From Herbiconiux gentiana (GTDB lineage Bacteria > Actinomycetota > Actinomycetes > Actinomycetales > Microbacteriaceae): a stretch of DNA of 64,000 nt. The DNA lies in assembly GCF_024978135.1 (NCBI RefSeq), contig NZ_JANTEZ010000001.1, forward strand, positions 496,001 to 560,000. The letters run 5' to 3'. A program made the translations under genes and the position numbers. Under the pieces are notes generated by a model that searched no databases, was not told where the DNA came from, and saw only the letters and a list, made by a program, of their open reading frames with translations. Shown in pieces: positions 9,307 through 19,878 of the stretch. Every line of letters starts with the position of its first letter. Position 1 is the stretch's first letter.

Positions 9307-9774
9307 TCAGCCGACGACGAGCCGCGGCTCGTGGTGCACCGGGAAGTTCACCGAGCTCGCGATGAAGCAGACCTCGTACGCCTCGCGGTGCATCGTGCGG
9401 AACAGCTCGTCGTCGACGGGTGCGGTGACGGTGACCACGGGGTGCAGCGTGACCGAGGTGAACCGGCCGCCGTCGCCCTGCTGCTCCATCGTGCCCCGGG
9501 CGGCATCCGTGTAGCCGGTGACGACCACGCCGTGCTTCACCGCGACGTGCAGGAAGGAGAGCATGTGGCACTCGGCGAGGGCCGCGAGCAGCAGCTCCTC
9601 GGGGTTCCAGCGGTCGGCGTCGCCATGGAAGGTGCGGTCGGCCGACGCCTCGAGCTCGTGCTTGCCCGACGCGGTGACGACGCTCTGCCGGCCGTACTCG
9701 CGGTAGCCGCTCGTGCCGGTGCCGCGATTGCCAAGCCAGGCGACATCGACGCTGTAGTGATGCTCACGATTCAC
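9307..9774 (-). CDS. OsmC/Ohr-family peroxiredoxin-like protein
   Basis: 155 residues, normal for OsmC-type proteins, which reduce organic hydroperoxides using two cysteines in a dimer. Both are visible: one in LAALAECHMLSF (about residue 70) and one in YEVCFIASSVNFPV near the C terminus. The conserved WNPEELLLAALAEC block is intact. The start is GTG at 9774 with TAGCAT six bases upstream. It leads a probable two-gene unit with the hypothetical gene at 8799-9287 and is divergent from gabT. Confidence 0.9.
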   Translation of the reverse strand: MNREHHYSVDVAWLGNRGTGTSGYREYGRQSVVTASGKHELEASADRTFHGDADRWNPEELLLAALAECHMLSFLHVAVKHGVVVTGYTDAARGTMEQQGDGGRFTSVTLHPVVTVTAPVDDELFRTMHREAYEVCFIASSVNFPVHHEPRLVVG

Positions 9775-9780
9775 CCGGCC

Positions 9781-9786
9781 ATGCTA
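9781..9786 (-). promoter_or_regulatory. Predicted -10 element of leaderless OsmC promoter
   Basis: TAGCAT on the minus strand, six bases before the GTG start of the OsmC gene; no Shine-Dalgarno is present. Confidence 0.4.
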
Positions 9787-9826
9787 GCGCGGGGGTGTCG
9801 GAGGGCTGGCCTAAACTCGGAGGACT

Positions 9827-11194
9827 ATGACTGACATCCTCGACACCCCGGTCGCCACCCCCGTCTACACGGTCCCCCAGGAGCGGAAGATCGTCACCGC
9901 CGTTCCCGGCCCGAAGTCACAGGAGCTGCACCGGCGACGCCTCGAGGTCGTGCCGCCCGGGGTCTCCAGCGCGCTGCCGGTCTACATCGCCAAGGCGAAC
10001 GGCGCCATCCTGGTCGACGTCGACGGCAACCAGTTCATCGACCTGGGCGCCGGCATCGGCGTCACGACGATCGGTCACACCGAGGCGTCGGTCGTCGCGG
10101 CCGCCGCGGCCCAGCTGCACGACGTGACGCACACGCTGTTCACCATCACGCCCTATGAGGAGTACGTGCGGGTGGCCGAGCTGCTCGCCCAGCACACCCC
10201 CGGCGACTTCGCCAAGCGCACCGTGCTCGTCAACTCCGGCGCGGAGGCAGTCGAGAACGGCGTGAAGATCGCCCGCAAGCACACCGGCCGCAACGGCGTC
10301 GCGGTGCTCGAGCACGCCTACCACGGCCGCACCAACCTCACGATGGCCATGAACTACAAGGCCTCCCCCTACGCCACCGGCTTCGGCCCGTTCGCCGGCG
10401 ACGTCTACCGCGCGCCGAACTCGTACCCCTACCACGACGGCCTCTCGGGCGCCGAGGCGGCGGCCCGCACCATCGCCTACCTCGAGAAGACCGTCGGCGC
10501 GGCCGATCTCGCCTGCCTCGTGGTCGAGCCCATCCAGGGCGAGGGCGGCTTCGTCGTGCCGGCACCGGGCTACCTCACCGCTCTGCAGGAGTGGTGCACC
10601 GCCGAGGGCATCGTCTTCATCGCCGACGAGATCCAGTCGGGCATGGCCCGCACGGGTGAGTACTTCGCGAGCAGCCACTTCGGCCTCGTTCCCGACATGG
10701 TGCTCTCGGCCAAGGGCATCGCGGGCGGCCTGCCGCTCGCGGGTGTCACCGGCCGCGCCGAGATCATGGACTCCGCCCAGCCCGGCGGGCTCGGCGGCAC
10801 CTTCGGCGGCAACCCGGTCGCCGCCGCCGCGGCGGTGGCCGTGTTCGAGTCGATCGAGTCGAACGACCTGCTCGCCGAGGCGAAGCGCATCGAGACCGCG
10901 CTGGTCGGCGGGCTCACCGAGCTGCAGCAGAAGTACGACGTCATCGGTGAGATCCGCGGAATCGGCGCGATGATCGCGATCGAGCTCGTGCAGCCGGGCA
11001 CCGCCTCCACCACGAAGGCCCCCAACTCGGATGCCGTCAACGCGATCGTGTCCTACGCCACCCAGCGGGGTGTGCTCGTGCTCACGGCGGGTACCTACGG
11101 CAACGTGCTGCGCTTCCTGCCGTCGCTCGCCACGAGCGACGCGCTGATCGCCGACGCGCTGTCGGTGATCGACGAGGCGTTCGCGCAGCTGTGA
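9827..11194 (+). CDS. gabT: 4-aminobutyrate transaminase
   Basis: 455 residues, class III PLP-dependent aminotransferase. It closely follows the actinobacterial GabT pattern: N-terminal TAVPGPKSQELHRRR, VNSGAEAVENGVKIARKHTGR, EHAYHGRTNLTMAMNYK and PLP-lysine in LSAKGIAGGLPLAG. It converts GABA and 2-oxoglutarate to succinate semialdehyde and glutamate. GGAGG lies four bases before the ATG. The asparaginase gene overlaps its stop by four bases, and the potABCD-like importer lies just beyond on the other strand, so it belongs to an amine/amino-acid nitrogen module. No succinate-semialdehyde dehydrogenase gene is seen in the window. Confidence 0.92.
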   Translation: MTDILDTPVATPVYTVPQERKIVTAVPGPKSQELHRRRLEVVPPGVSSALPVYIAKANGAILVDVDGNQFIDLGAGIGVTTIGHTEASVVAAAAAQLHDVTHTLFTITPYEEYVRVAELLAQHTPGDFAKRTVLVNSGAEAVENGVKIARKHTGRNGVAVLEHAYHGRTNLTMAMNYKASPYATGFGPFAGDVYRAPNSYPYHDGLSGAEAAARTIAYLEKTVGAADLACLVVEPIQGEGGFVVPAPGYLTALQEWCTAEGIVFIADEIQSGMARTGEYFASSHFGLVPDMVLSAKGIAGGLPLAGVTGRAEIMDSAQPGGLGGTFGGNPVAAAAAVAVFESIESNDLLAEAKRIETALVGGLTELQQKYDVIGEIRGIGAMIAIELVQPGTASTTKAPNSDAVNAIVSYATQRGVLVLTAGTYGNVLRFLPSLATSDALIADALSVIDEAFAQL

Positions 11195-12243
11195 GTCTCG
11201 ACCACACCGGCCGCCACGCCGGCGCGGCCCCTGAGTCGGCAGAGCCCGCGGCCGCGGTCGCCCGCACCGATCCCGGCACCGCCGGCCTCGCCGACTCGGT
11301 CGAGCTCGCGGTGCTCGAGCGCAACGGCTTCGTCGAGTCGCGCCACATCGGCTCGGCCGTCGTTCTCGACGCCGCGGGCGAGATCGCGATCGCGGTCGGC
11401 TCCCCCGAGCTGCCGGTCTACCCCCGCTCCTGCATGAAGCCCTTCCAGGCCCTCGCGGTACTCGAGTCGGGCGTCGATCTCGACCCCGTGCAGACCGTGC
11501 TCGCCACGGCGAGCCACGCGGCGACCCCCGAGCACGTGCGCGTGGTCGACTCCATCCTCGAGAAGGGCGGGCTCGACGCCGACGACCTCGGCTGCCCGCC
11601 GGACTGGCCGGGCGACTCGGCGGCCCGCGACGGCGTGATCCGGGCCCACGGGCACAAGGAGCGCATCTTGATGAACTGCTCAGGCAAGCACGCCGCGATG
11701 CTGCTCGCCTGCGTTAAGAACGGGTGGGACACCGCGAGCTACCTCGACCCGGAGCACCCGCTGCAGCAGCGCATCCTCGCCGTGGTCGAGCGCGAGACCG
11801 GCGAGCCGGTCGTGCACTCCGGTGTCGACGGCTGCGGCGCGCCCGTGCACGCGATGTCGCTCGTCGCCCTGGCGCGTGGCATCGGCCGGCTGCGCCGGGC
11901 CTCCGAAGGGCCGGCGAAGCAGCTCACCGAGAGCATCCTCGCGAACGGCTGGGCGATCGACGGGCCGGGGCGGGCGAACACGGTGGTCATCGACCGCCTC
12001 GGCGTGGTGGCGAAGCTCGGCGCCGAGGGCGTCATGGTCATGGCGACGCCGGATGGAGCATCCGTCGCCCTGAAGATGCTCGACGGCAGCCTGCGCGCGG
12101 CCACGGTCGTGGCGCTCGAGCTGCTCGCGCGGCACGGCTCGGTCACCCGCGAGCAGGTCGCCGAGCTCATCCCCGAGCTCGACCTCGCGGTCTACGGCGG
12201 TTCCTCCCTCGTCGGCGCGATCCGCATCTCCCCCACGCTCTAG
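11191..12243 (+). CDS. L-asparaginase II family protein
   Basis: 350 residues of the thermostable asparaginase II family (PF06089), distinct from E. coli AnsA/AnsB. Recognisable blocks are ELAVLERNGFVESRH, VYPRSCMKPFQALAVL, the ATASHAATPEHV segment, LMNCSGKHAAML and GVDGCGAPV. It hydrolyses asparagine to aspartate and ammonia in the cytosol. The start GTG overlaps the gabT stop by four bases (GTGA), so the two genes are translationally coupled. A good bidirectional terminator follows at 12272. The N-terminal 30 residues before ELAVLERN are Ala-rich and may be poorly conserved. Confidence 0.9.
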   Translation: MSLDHTGRHAGAAPESAEPAAAVARTDPGTAGLADSVELAVLERNGFVESRHIGSAVVLDAAGEIAIAVGSPELPVYPRSCMKPFQALAVLESGVDLDPVQTVLATASHAATPEHVRVVDSILEKGGLDADDLGCPPDWPGDSAARDGVIRAHGHKERILMNCSGKHAAMLLACVKNGWDTASYLDPEHPLQQRILAVVERETGEPVVHSGVDGCGAPVHAMSLVALARGIGRLRRASEGPAKQLTESILANGWAIDGPGRANTVVIDRLGVVAKLGAEGVMVMATPDGASVALKMLDGSLRAATVVALELLARHGSVTREQVAELIPELDLAVYGGSSLVGAIRISPTL

Positions 12244-12271
12244 CCCGTCGCGCGACGAATCGAGACGTCGG

Positions 12272-12306
12272 AAACCGCCCTCTGAATGTTCCGGAAGGGC
12301 GGTTTT
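12272..12306. terminator. Bidirectional intrinsic terminator between asparaginase and the potC-like gene
   Basis: Perfect 10-bp stem AAACCGCCCT (12272-12281) with AGGGCGGTTT (12296-12305) and a 14-base loop. The A- and T-rich ends give a short T run in both directions, fitting its position between converging operons. Confidence 0.8.
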
Positions 12307-12325
12307 CGACGGGTCGATCGGCGCC

Positions 12326-13129
12326 TCAGCCCAGCTGGCGCGCGAGACGCTTCGCCCGCGCGGCCCGCGAGACCTGCGTCACCACCACGATCACGATCGC
12401 CAAGAGGAACACCGCCGACGCGATCACGTTGACCTGCGCCGGGATGCCGCGAGCGGCCGCGATGTAGATGAACTTCGGGAAGGTGTCGACCGCGCCCGAG
12501 TTGAAGTTCGTGATGATGAAGTCGTCGAACGACAGCGCGAACGACAGCAGCGCCGCCGCCGCGATGCCCGGGATGAGCAGCGGGAACGTGATGCGCCAGA
12601 ACACCTGCCCGGGCGAGCCGTAGAGGTCGCGCCCCGCCTCCTCGAGCGCCGGGTCGAGCGACGCTACGCGCGCCTTCACCGTCACCACGACGAAGCTGAT
12701 GCAGAACATCGTGTGGGCCAGGATGATCGTACCGAGCCCCTTCTCGGCCCCCACCGTGAGGAACTGCGCGGCGAGGCCGGCGCCCAGCACCACCTCGGGG
12801 GTCGCCATCGGCAGGAACAGCAGCAGACTGATCGCCGACCGCGCCTTGAAACGGTAGCGCACCAGCGCGATCGCGATCAGGGTGCCGAGCGCGGTGGCGA
12901 GCACCGTCGCGACGACACCCACGAGGATGCTGTTGCCGAACGCCTCGCACAGCCCCTGCGTGTTGCAGACCGTGAGCCACTTGTCGAGCGTGAAGCCCTG
13001 CCAGGCGATGTTGAGCTTGCCCGAGTCGTTGAACGAGAAGACGAAGGTGTACGCGATCGGGATCAGCAGGAAGACCAGCGCGATGATCGTGTAGATCCAG
13101 AGCCCGAGGCCCTTGGTGCGGCGGGTCAT
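12326..13129 (-). CDS. ABC transporter permease, PotC-like (spermidine/putrescine type)
   Basis: 267 residues, six predicted membrane helices, binding-protein-dependent permease fold. The EAA loop that contacts the ATPase reads about EEAGRDLYGSPGQVFWRITFPLLIPGI. It pairs with the adjacent permease at 13126 (four-base overlap) to form the membrane channel of a PotABCD-type polyamine or related amine importer. It is the last gene of the four-gene operon and runs up to the shared terminator. The true substrate is inferred from family and neighbours only. Confidence 0.9.
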   Translation of the reverse strand: MTRRTKGLGLWIYTIIALVFLLIPIAYTFVFSFNDSGKLNIAWQGFTLDKWLTVCNTQGLCEAFGNSILVGVVATVLATALGTLIAIALVRYRFKARSAISLLLFLPMATPEVVLGAGLAAQFLTVGAEKGLGTIILAHTMFCISFVVVTVKARVASLDPALEEAGRDLYGSPGQVFWRITFPLLIPGIAAAALLSFALSFDDFIITNFNSGAVDTFPKFIYIAAARGIPAQVNVIASAVFLLAIVIVVVTQVSRAARAKRLARQLG

Positions 13130-14037
13130 ACGAGGTCCTCCGTTCCCGAGCGGCGCACGTAGACGCCGACGATCACCAGGATGACCGCCATCAGCACGAT
13201 CGACAGCGACGCCGCGGCCGGGTAGTTCTGCAGCACGAGGAAGTTCGCCTCGATCGCGTTGCCCACCATGGCCGTCGACGACGAGCCGAGGAAGTCGCGG
13301 CTCGCGTTGATGTAGTCACCGGCCGCCGGGATGAACGTCAGGAGCGTGCCCGAGACGATGCCCGGCATCGACAGCGGGATGGTCACCTTGCGGAAGACCG
13401 TGAACGGGCTGGCGTAGAGGTCGGCCCCCGCCTCGATGTAGCGCAGGTCGAGTCGCTCGAGCGTGGCGTACAGCGGCAGGGTCATGAAGGGGATGAAGTT
13501 GTAGGTCAGACCGAAGATCACCGAGAAGGTCGTGCCGGTGAGGTGCCCGTCGGACGGCAGGATCGCCACCGCCTTGAGCGCCTGCACGATCGGCCCCTCG
13601 TCGGACATGATCTGCTTCCACGCGAGCGTGCGCAGCAGGAAGCTGATGAAGAACGGCGCGATCACGAGCGTCAGCAGCAGGCTCTGCAGCAGCGGCCAGC
13701 GCCGGGCCTTCACCCCGATCACGTAGGCGATCGGGTAGCTGATCACGAGCGCGAGCACGGTCGCCACGAGCGCGAAGCCGAAGGCCCGCAGGATGAGCGG
13801 CCAGTACTCCCCCACCGAGTCGACGTAGTTCTGCCAGTTGAAGCCGGCCTGGTACTCGCCGATGTCGCCGTCGAGCACGGGCTGCTGGAATGAGGTGATG
13901 ACCAGCGAGATCAGCGGCGTCAGAAAGAACAGAACGAGGTACAGGATGCCCGGCAGCAGCAGCACGAGCGCGATGAAGCTGCGCTTCTTCGGCGCCTGCT
14001 CGACGGCCGGGGTGGACGCGAACGCGGTGAAGGCCAT
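13126..14037 (-). CDS. ABC transporter permease, PotB-like
   Basis: 303 residues, about six membrane helices, with an EAA loop EAGADLYASPFTVFRKVTIPLSMPGI. A cytoplasmic N terminus of about 25 residues precedes the first helix. It forms a heterodimer with the PotC-like permease, whose gene overlaps its stop by four bases. The ATPase gene ends nine bases upstream. Together with 14047 and 15246 it makes a complete ABC importer of the polyamine/opine/iron family; the context with GABA and putrescine-type catabolic genes favours polyamines. Confidence 0.9.
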   Translation of the reverse strand: MAFTAFASTPAVEQAPKKRSFIALVLLLPGILYLVLFFLTPLISLVITSFQQPVLDGDIGEYQAGFNWQNYVDSVGEYWPLILRAFGFALVATVLALVISYPIAYVIGVKARRWPLLQSLLLTLVIAPFFISFLLRTLAWKQIMSDEGPIVQALKAVAILPSDGHLTGTTFSVIFGLTYNFIPFMTLPLYATLERLDLRYIEAGADLYASPFTVFRKVTIPLSMPGIVSGTLLTFIPAAGDYINASRDFLGSSSTAMVGNAIEANFLVLQNYPAAASLSIVLMAVILVIVGVYVRRSGTEDLV

Positions 14038-14046
14038 GCCCGCGCC

Positions 14047-15245
<1,199 letters not shown>

Positions 15246-15246
<1 letters not shown>

Positions 15247-16466
15247 CAGCTGCCCAGCAGCACCTTCTGGAACTGGGCCTGGTAGTCGTTCTCCTCCTGC
15301 GGGGTGAGGGTGCGGAACACGTGCACGGTGCTCAGCGTCTCCTCGTCGGGGAAGATCAGCTGGTTGGCCGCGAGCTCGGGGTCGATGGCGTCCATCGCCT
15401 CTTTCGCTCCATTGACCGGGGTCACGTAGTTGACCCAGGCGGCGAGCTCGGCCGCCACCTCGGGCTCGTAGTAGTAGTTCATGACGGCCTCGGCGTTGGC
15501 CTTGTGGGTCGCGCCCATGGGCACGACGAAGGTGTCGTTCCAGAGCGTGCCGCCCGCATCCGGAATCGCGAACTCCCACTTGTCGCCCGCCTGCGCGTTC
15601 AGCGAGGTGATGTCTCCCGACCAGCAGATGGCGGCGTAGGTGTCTTCGGACTGCAGGTCGTTGAGGTAGGCGTTGCCCTTGATGTTGCGGATCTGGCCGT
15701 TCTCGACCTGCTCGGTGAAGGCATCCATCGCATTGGCGAACTCGTCGTCGCCCCACTCGCCCGTAATGTCGGTGCCCTGGTTCAGCATGATCAGGCCCAT
15801 GGTGTCGCGCATCTCGCTCAGCACGCCCACACGGCCCTTGAGGTCGGCGGCCCAGAGATCGTCGACCGACTTGAGGCCTCCCGGCACCTTCTCCTTGTTC
15901 CAGCAGATGCCGGCGAAGCCGCCCTGCCAGGGCAGCGAGAGGTTGCGGCCCTTGTCGAAGTCGGGGTTCGCGAAGCTGTCGCTGAGGTTCGCGATGTTCG
16001 GGATGTTGGCGTGGTCGAGCTCCTGGAGGTAGCCGTTGCGCACGAGGCGGGCGACCATCCAGTCGGTGAGGCAGACGGTGTCGGCGCCGATCGACTGCCC
16101 GAGGGCCAGCTGATCCTTGACCTTGGCGTAGTAGCTGTTGTTGTCGTCGACCGCCACGTTGTAGGTGACGGTGATGCCCGACTCGTTCTCGAAGCCCATC
16201 AGGGTCGGGTAGTCGCCGGCGTCGTCCTCGTCCATGTAGGCGGGCCAGTTGTCCCAGGTGAGGGTCTTCTCGGAGGCGCTGACGTCTTTCGCGGGCGTCA
16301 ACTCCTTCTTCTCGGCGGGGGCGCAGGCGGCCAGGGCGAGGGCGGTGGCGCCGACGCCCGTGGCACCGAGGAAGCCACGGCGCGTGAGCTGCACGGCCCG
16401 GGCGCGCTGCATCGCCTGGGAGTATCGGATCGCCTGCAGGATCTGGGGGTCTCGCGGTGTGCGCAC
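15246..16466 (-). CDS. Extracellular polyamine-type substrate-binding lipoprotein, PotD-like
   Basis: About 406 residues from a GTG at 16466, chosen because GGGAGGAA lies seven bases upstream. The N terminus has a twin-arginine motif (RRGFLG) and a lipobox ending LAAC, so it should be Tat-exported and lipidated. The mature part is a family 1 periplasmic-binding-protein fold typical of PotD/PotF (LTWDNWPAYM near the start, GFENESGITVTYN, DWMVARLVRNGYLQELDH). It is the first gene of the importer operon. An upstream ATG at 16514 is in frame but lacks a ribosome site. Confidence 0.9.
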
Positions 16467-16636
16467 GGAATATTCCTCCCTGAAATGAGTGACTCGATAC
16501 TGGCACACGGGCACTGCCGAGGGTTAGCGCGAACGACGAAAAACACGCCCGCGAAACATACTCGTTACGAAATCAGTGCCGGATGACGCGATCGACGACT
16601 CTTTTCGCCAGTGGGGGCGTTCAGGGGTTCGCGGCG

Positions 16637-17353
16637 TCAGCGCACGTCGAACCACTCGTCGCCGATGCCGACGCGGCTGCCGCGGGCCACCCGGATGCGC
16701 ACGCCCGGCTCGAGCTCCGTGCTGCGGGAGCGGGTCGCGTGTTCGGTCGAGGCCACGCCCAGGTCGGGCGGGCCGACGACGCGGGTGCCGTTGGAGGAGT
16801 GGCGGTCGGTGATCCAGAGCGTGTCGCCGTCGACGTCGAAGGCGAGGTGGGTCTTCGAGACGCTGCGCTGCGGGTCGATGAGCTGCACGAGGTAGTCGAC
16901 GTGCTCGCCCTCCGCGGGCCGGGGGTTGCGGCCGACGAGGCCGGGGCCGTGTACGCGGATGCTCTCGCCGGTGCTGAAGGTGAGGGTGAACGCGGGGCGT
17001 GGTGTGGGGTCGGTGGGTGGCGCGGCGGCCGGTGCCGGTGCGGGTGGTGTCGGGTCGGCGGGCGCGGCCGGCGGTGTCGGTTCGGCGGATGGCGGCGCGG
17101 CCGGCGCCGGGTCGGTCGACGTCGGCTCGTGTGGCGCAGCCGTTGGCGGCGCGGGGGGTGTCGCCTGGGTCGGCGCAGGGGCGGGTGCCGCCGCGCGGGC
17201 CGCGGCTTCGGACACGAGGGCGCCGAGGAGGGCGCGCCGGTCGTAGCGGGCCGTGTCGCCGAGGGTGGGGCGGGGCGCGATCGCCGAGGCTCCGCACTCA
17301 CCGCAGAGCAGGGCACCCGCACTCAGGGTCGTGCCGCAGGTTCTGCACGTCAC
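16637..17353 (-). CDS. Zinc-ribbon and FHA-domain protein
   Basis: 238 residues from a GTG at 17353. An N-terminal zinc ribbon (CRTCG...CGECG) is followed by a long Pro/Ala/Thr-rich disordered linker (about residues 45-130) and a C-terminal FHA domain with GRNPR, SVSKTHLAF and the SSNGTRV turn. FHA domains bind phosphothreonine, so this is a likely reader for the Ser/Thr kinase at the head of the same operon. The start overlaps the stop of the transglutaminase-like gene by four bases. It is the last of seven packed genes. The linker is the most GC-rich, repetitive part. Confidence 0.88.
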   Translation of the reverse strand: MTCRTCGTTLSAGALLCGECGASAIAPRPTLGDTARYDRRALLGALVSEAAARAAAPAPAPTQATPPAPPTAAPHEPTSTDPAPAAPPSAEPTPPAAPADPTPPAPAPAAAPPTDPTPRPAFTLTFSTGESIRVHGPGLVGRNPRPAEGEHVDYLVQLIDPQRSVSKTHLAFDVDGDTLWITDRHSSNGTRVVGPPDLGVASTEHATRSRSTELEPGVRIRVARGSRVGIGDEWFDVR

Positions 17354-19878
17354 CGCTTCGACCGCCCGTTCATGTCCTTGCCATGATAAGCGCGCAGCGA
17401 CCGGAGCGAGAGCCGGGCCCGCAGGCGCGCGAGCCCGCCCGCCCGGGCGAGGAGCCGGCGACGCTCGGCATCCGACGCGGCCCAGAGGGCGTCGAGCTCG
17501 GCCGCCGTCGGGTCGCCCGGGCCGTAGAGCGCCTCGTCGACCCGCTCGGCCAGCGCGAGGCCCCCGGCGGAGTCGAGTGTGACGGCGGTCTCCCGCCGGG
17601 TGGACCGCGGCGGAGGTGCCGCACCGCTGTCCCGGGCGGTGTCGACGAGCTCGGCCCAGCTCCCGGCCGCCTGCGTGCGCACGGTGCCGGTGCTGCGGCG
17701 CCGGGCACGGCGCCGCGCCTTGAGCGCCAGCACGGTGGCGAACGGTGCGAGCAGCACGGCGAGCACCACGAGCGCGATCCCCGCGCCCAGAACTATCGCG
17801 AGGATCGGGCCCGCGCTGTCGGCCGGCGGAACCGGACGGTCGTCGCTCTCCTGCGACGGGGTGCCGTTCCGGGCGTCGTCGAGCGTGTCGGAGGCCGGCG
17901 GGAGCACGTCGGGGGGCTGCACGGAGGCGGCGGCGTCCTCGAGGGCGCTCGGCGGGACCGGCCTCACCTCCGGCGTCGGGTCGATCGCGACCCAGCCCTG
18001 CCCGGCGGCGTACACCTCGAGCCACGCGGTGGCGTCGCTCCCCCGCACCGCGACGGCCTCGCCCGCCTGGGACGCGACGGCCGCCTGGCCCGCCCCGGCC
18101 GCCTGGCCCGACTCGGCCACCCCGCCCGCCGGTGCGTCGGCGGCCCCGGACGGGACCACGAAGCCGACGGCGACGCGGGACGGGAAGCCCGCCGCCCGCG
18201 CGAGCAGGGCGGCGGCCGCGGCGTACTGCTCGGCGTCGCCGAGCATGGGCGACGCGGTCAGGAGCTCCTCGAGGCGATCGGCGCCATGGCCCGAGCGGCT
18301 GAAGACCTCGTCGCCCGTGGCGCCCGACCGGTAGCCGCTGCGGAGCCCCGCCACGATGCCCGCCAGGCGCTCGCCCGGTGGTCGGGAATCGGGGGCCCAC
18401 TCGGCGAGGCGTCCGGACAGGGCATCCGGAGCCGTGGCCGCCGGGGTCACCGCGCCGCCCGGTTCGAGAACGGCGAGGGATGCGGCATCGACGAACGGCG
18501 CGGAGGCCGCCCCCGTAACCGTGTACCCGTCGCCCGCCTCGAGCGGCACGAGGTCGGCGACGGTCGACAACCGGCGGCTGGCGAACAGCTCGTTCTGCAG
18601 CGCCTCCGCCTCGGGGCCCGAGAACTCCACGGCCGCGGCGCCGTCGGGCACGGGGACCCACACGCCCGAGTAGCCCTCGACCGTCACGGTCACGACCGCC
18701 GCGGCGTCGCCTCCGCCACCGGTCGCGGCGTCGCCTGCGCCGCCGAGCCGCCCCGTGACCCGCTGAAAGAGATCGTCCCGCGAGACGGCGACATCGCCGA
18801 CCCCGGCAGATGACAGCGCCGCCGGCGGGGTGTCGGTGCCGGCGGCGGAGAAGACGACGCCGTCGTAGGCGTCGAGCCGGGCGAGGGTGAGCCGGGATCC
18901 GGGCTCGGCGCCCGTCACGGTGAGCAGCGTCGCATCGGCGGCCGGCTGCTTCAGCAGAGCTCGCAGGCCCGACAGCGGGCTGGCGTAGTCTCGGGCGTCG
19001 AACGACGGCTCGACCGCCTCGCGGGCCACCGACCGGTCGGGCGCGGGGAGCCCGCCCACCGCGAGGCCGGCGGCCACCGCCGACACCCCCACGAGCGCCA
19101 CGGCCGCGACCGCCGAGCGCGGCCGCCGAGGCCCGGCACCAGCCCCTCCGGCGCCGCCGACCGTCGAGGAACCCTGCGACCGCACCGGCGCCGAAGACCC
19201 CCACGGGGGACGCCCGGCCTCCGGCTCGGCACGCGCGAGTACCAACCAGAGCAGTGAGCCGACGGCGAACGCCCCACCGAGCAGCACCGGAGCGAAGCCG
19301 CGCGAGCCGCCGACCGCGATGCCGGCGGCGAGCACCGCCGTCGGGAGCAGCAGTGCGATAGAGGGTCGCGGCGTGCGCGTCGCGACGGTGGTGCCCACGA
19401 CCGCCGCCGCGAGCGTGAGCGAGAACACCGGGACGAGCAGCGCCTGATAGTCCCCGACCGGGAGCTCGATGCTGATCAGCTGCCGCCACCCGGTCGCCGT
19501 GGTGACGATCAGGTCGACGAGACCCTGTCCCGTCGGCAGCACCCCGCCGAGCGCCTCACCCGGCACCGCGACCGGAACACCGAGCACGAGCCACGCGAGA
19601 ACGGTCGCTCCGAGGACGACGGGGCCGCTCCACCGGAACGCCGCCCCCAGGGCGCCGATCGCGACCCCGGCGACGATGGCGATCCCCGCAGCGAGCACGA
19701 ACGACACCGACTCGTGCACCGGCCACCACGACACAGCGGCCACGCCGAGCAGCAGCGCCAGCCCTATCGCCCGGTTCCGGATGCTCCGAGCGCGGGCGCG
19801 ACCGCCCCCATCCCGACGCGGCCGGGTCGCGGGCGCGGGCGCGGACGCGGACGCGGACGCGGACGATGCCCCCATCAC
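17350..19878 (-). CDS. Transglutaminase-like membrane protein (TgpA type) without catalytic Cys and His
   Basis: 842 residues. Six or seven helices in the first 230 residues are followed by a large extracytoplasmic part, another helix at about 690-715 and a cytosolic tail, the TgpA layout. The transglutaminase core at about 540-635 is clear, but the expected Cys is replaced: the motif reads LGDAEQYAAAAALLAR where active enzymes have Cys. The catalytic His position is Thr in ATAWLEVY, while the Asp in WVAIDPTP remains. It is therefore probably a binding or scaffold protein rather than a protease or transglutaminase. It overlaps DUF58 upstream and the FHA gene downstream by four bases each. Confidence 0.88.
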   Translation of the reverse strand: MMGASSASASASAPAPATRPRRDGGGRARARSIRNRAIGLALLLGVAAVSWWPVHESVSFVLAAGIAIVAGVAIGALGAAFRWSGPVVLGATVLAWLVLGVPVAVPGEALGGVLPTGQGLVDLIVTTATGWRQLISIELPVGDYQALLVPVFSLTLAAAVVGTTVATRTPRPSIALLLPTAVLAAGIAVGGSRGFAPVLLGGAFAVGSLLWLVLARAEPEAGRPPWGSSAPVRSQGSSTVGGAGGAGAGPRRPRSAVAAVALVGVSAVAAGLAVGGLPAPDRSVAREAVEPSFDARDYASPLSGLRALLKQPAADATLLTVTGAEPGSRLTLARLDAYDGVVFSAAGTDTPPAALSSAGVGDVAVSRDDLFQRVTGRLGGAGDAATGGGGDAAAVVTVTVEGYSGVWVPVPDGAAAVEFSGPEAEALQNELFASRRLSTVADLVPLEAGDGYTVTGAASAPFVDAASLAVLEPGGAVTPAATAPDALSGRLAEWAPDSRPPGERLAGIVAGLRSGYRSGATGDEVFSRSGHGADRLEELLTASPMLGDAEQYAAAAALLARAAGFPSRVAVGFVVPSGAADAPAGGVAESGQAAGAGQAAVASQAGEAVAVRGSDATAWLEVYAAGQGWVAIDPTPEVRPVPPSALEDAAASVQPPDVLPPASDTLDDARNGTPSQESDDRPVPPADSAGPILAIVLGAGIALVVLAVLLAPFATVLALKARRRARRRSTGTVRTQAAGSWAELVDTARDSGAAPPPRSTRRETAVTLDSAGGLALAERVDEALYGPGDPTAAELDALWAASDAERRRLLARAGGLARLRARLSLRSLRAYHGKDMNGRSKR

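Noticed and set aside
8872-9834. Plus-strand frame across the orphan gene and OsmC
   Set aside because: It overlaps the well-supported OsmC gene in antisense and shows no domain.
16637-19489. Single 950-codon reading joining the FHA protein to upstream sequence
   Set aside because: The upstream part is a shadow of the transglutaminase-like gene; the GTG at 17353 with a four-base overlap is the natural start.
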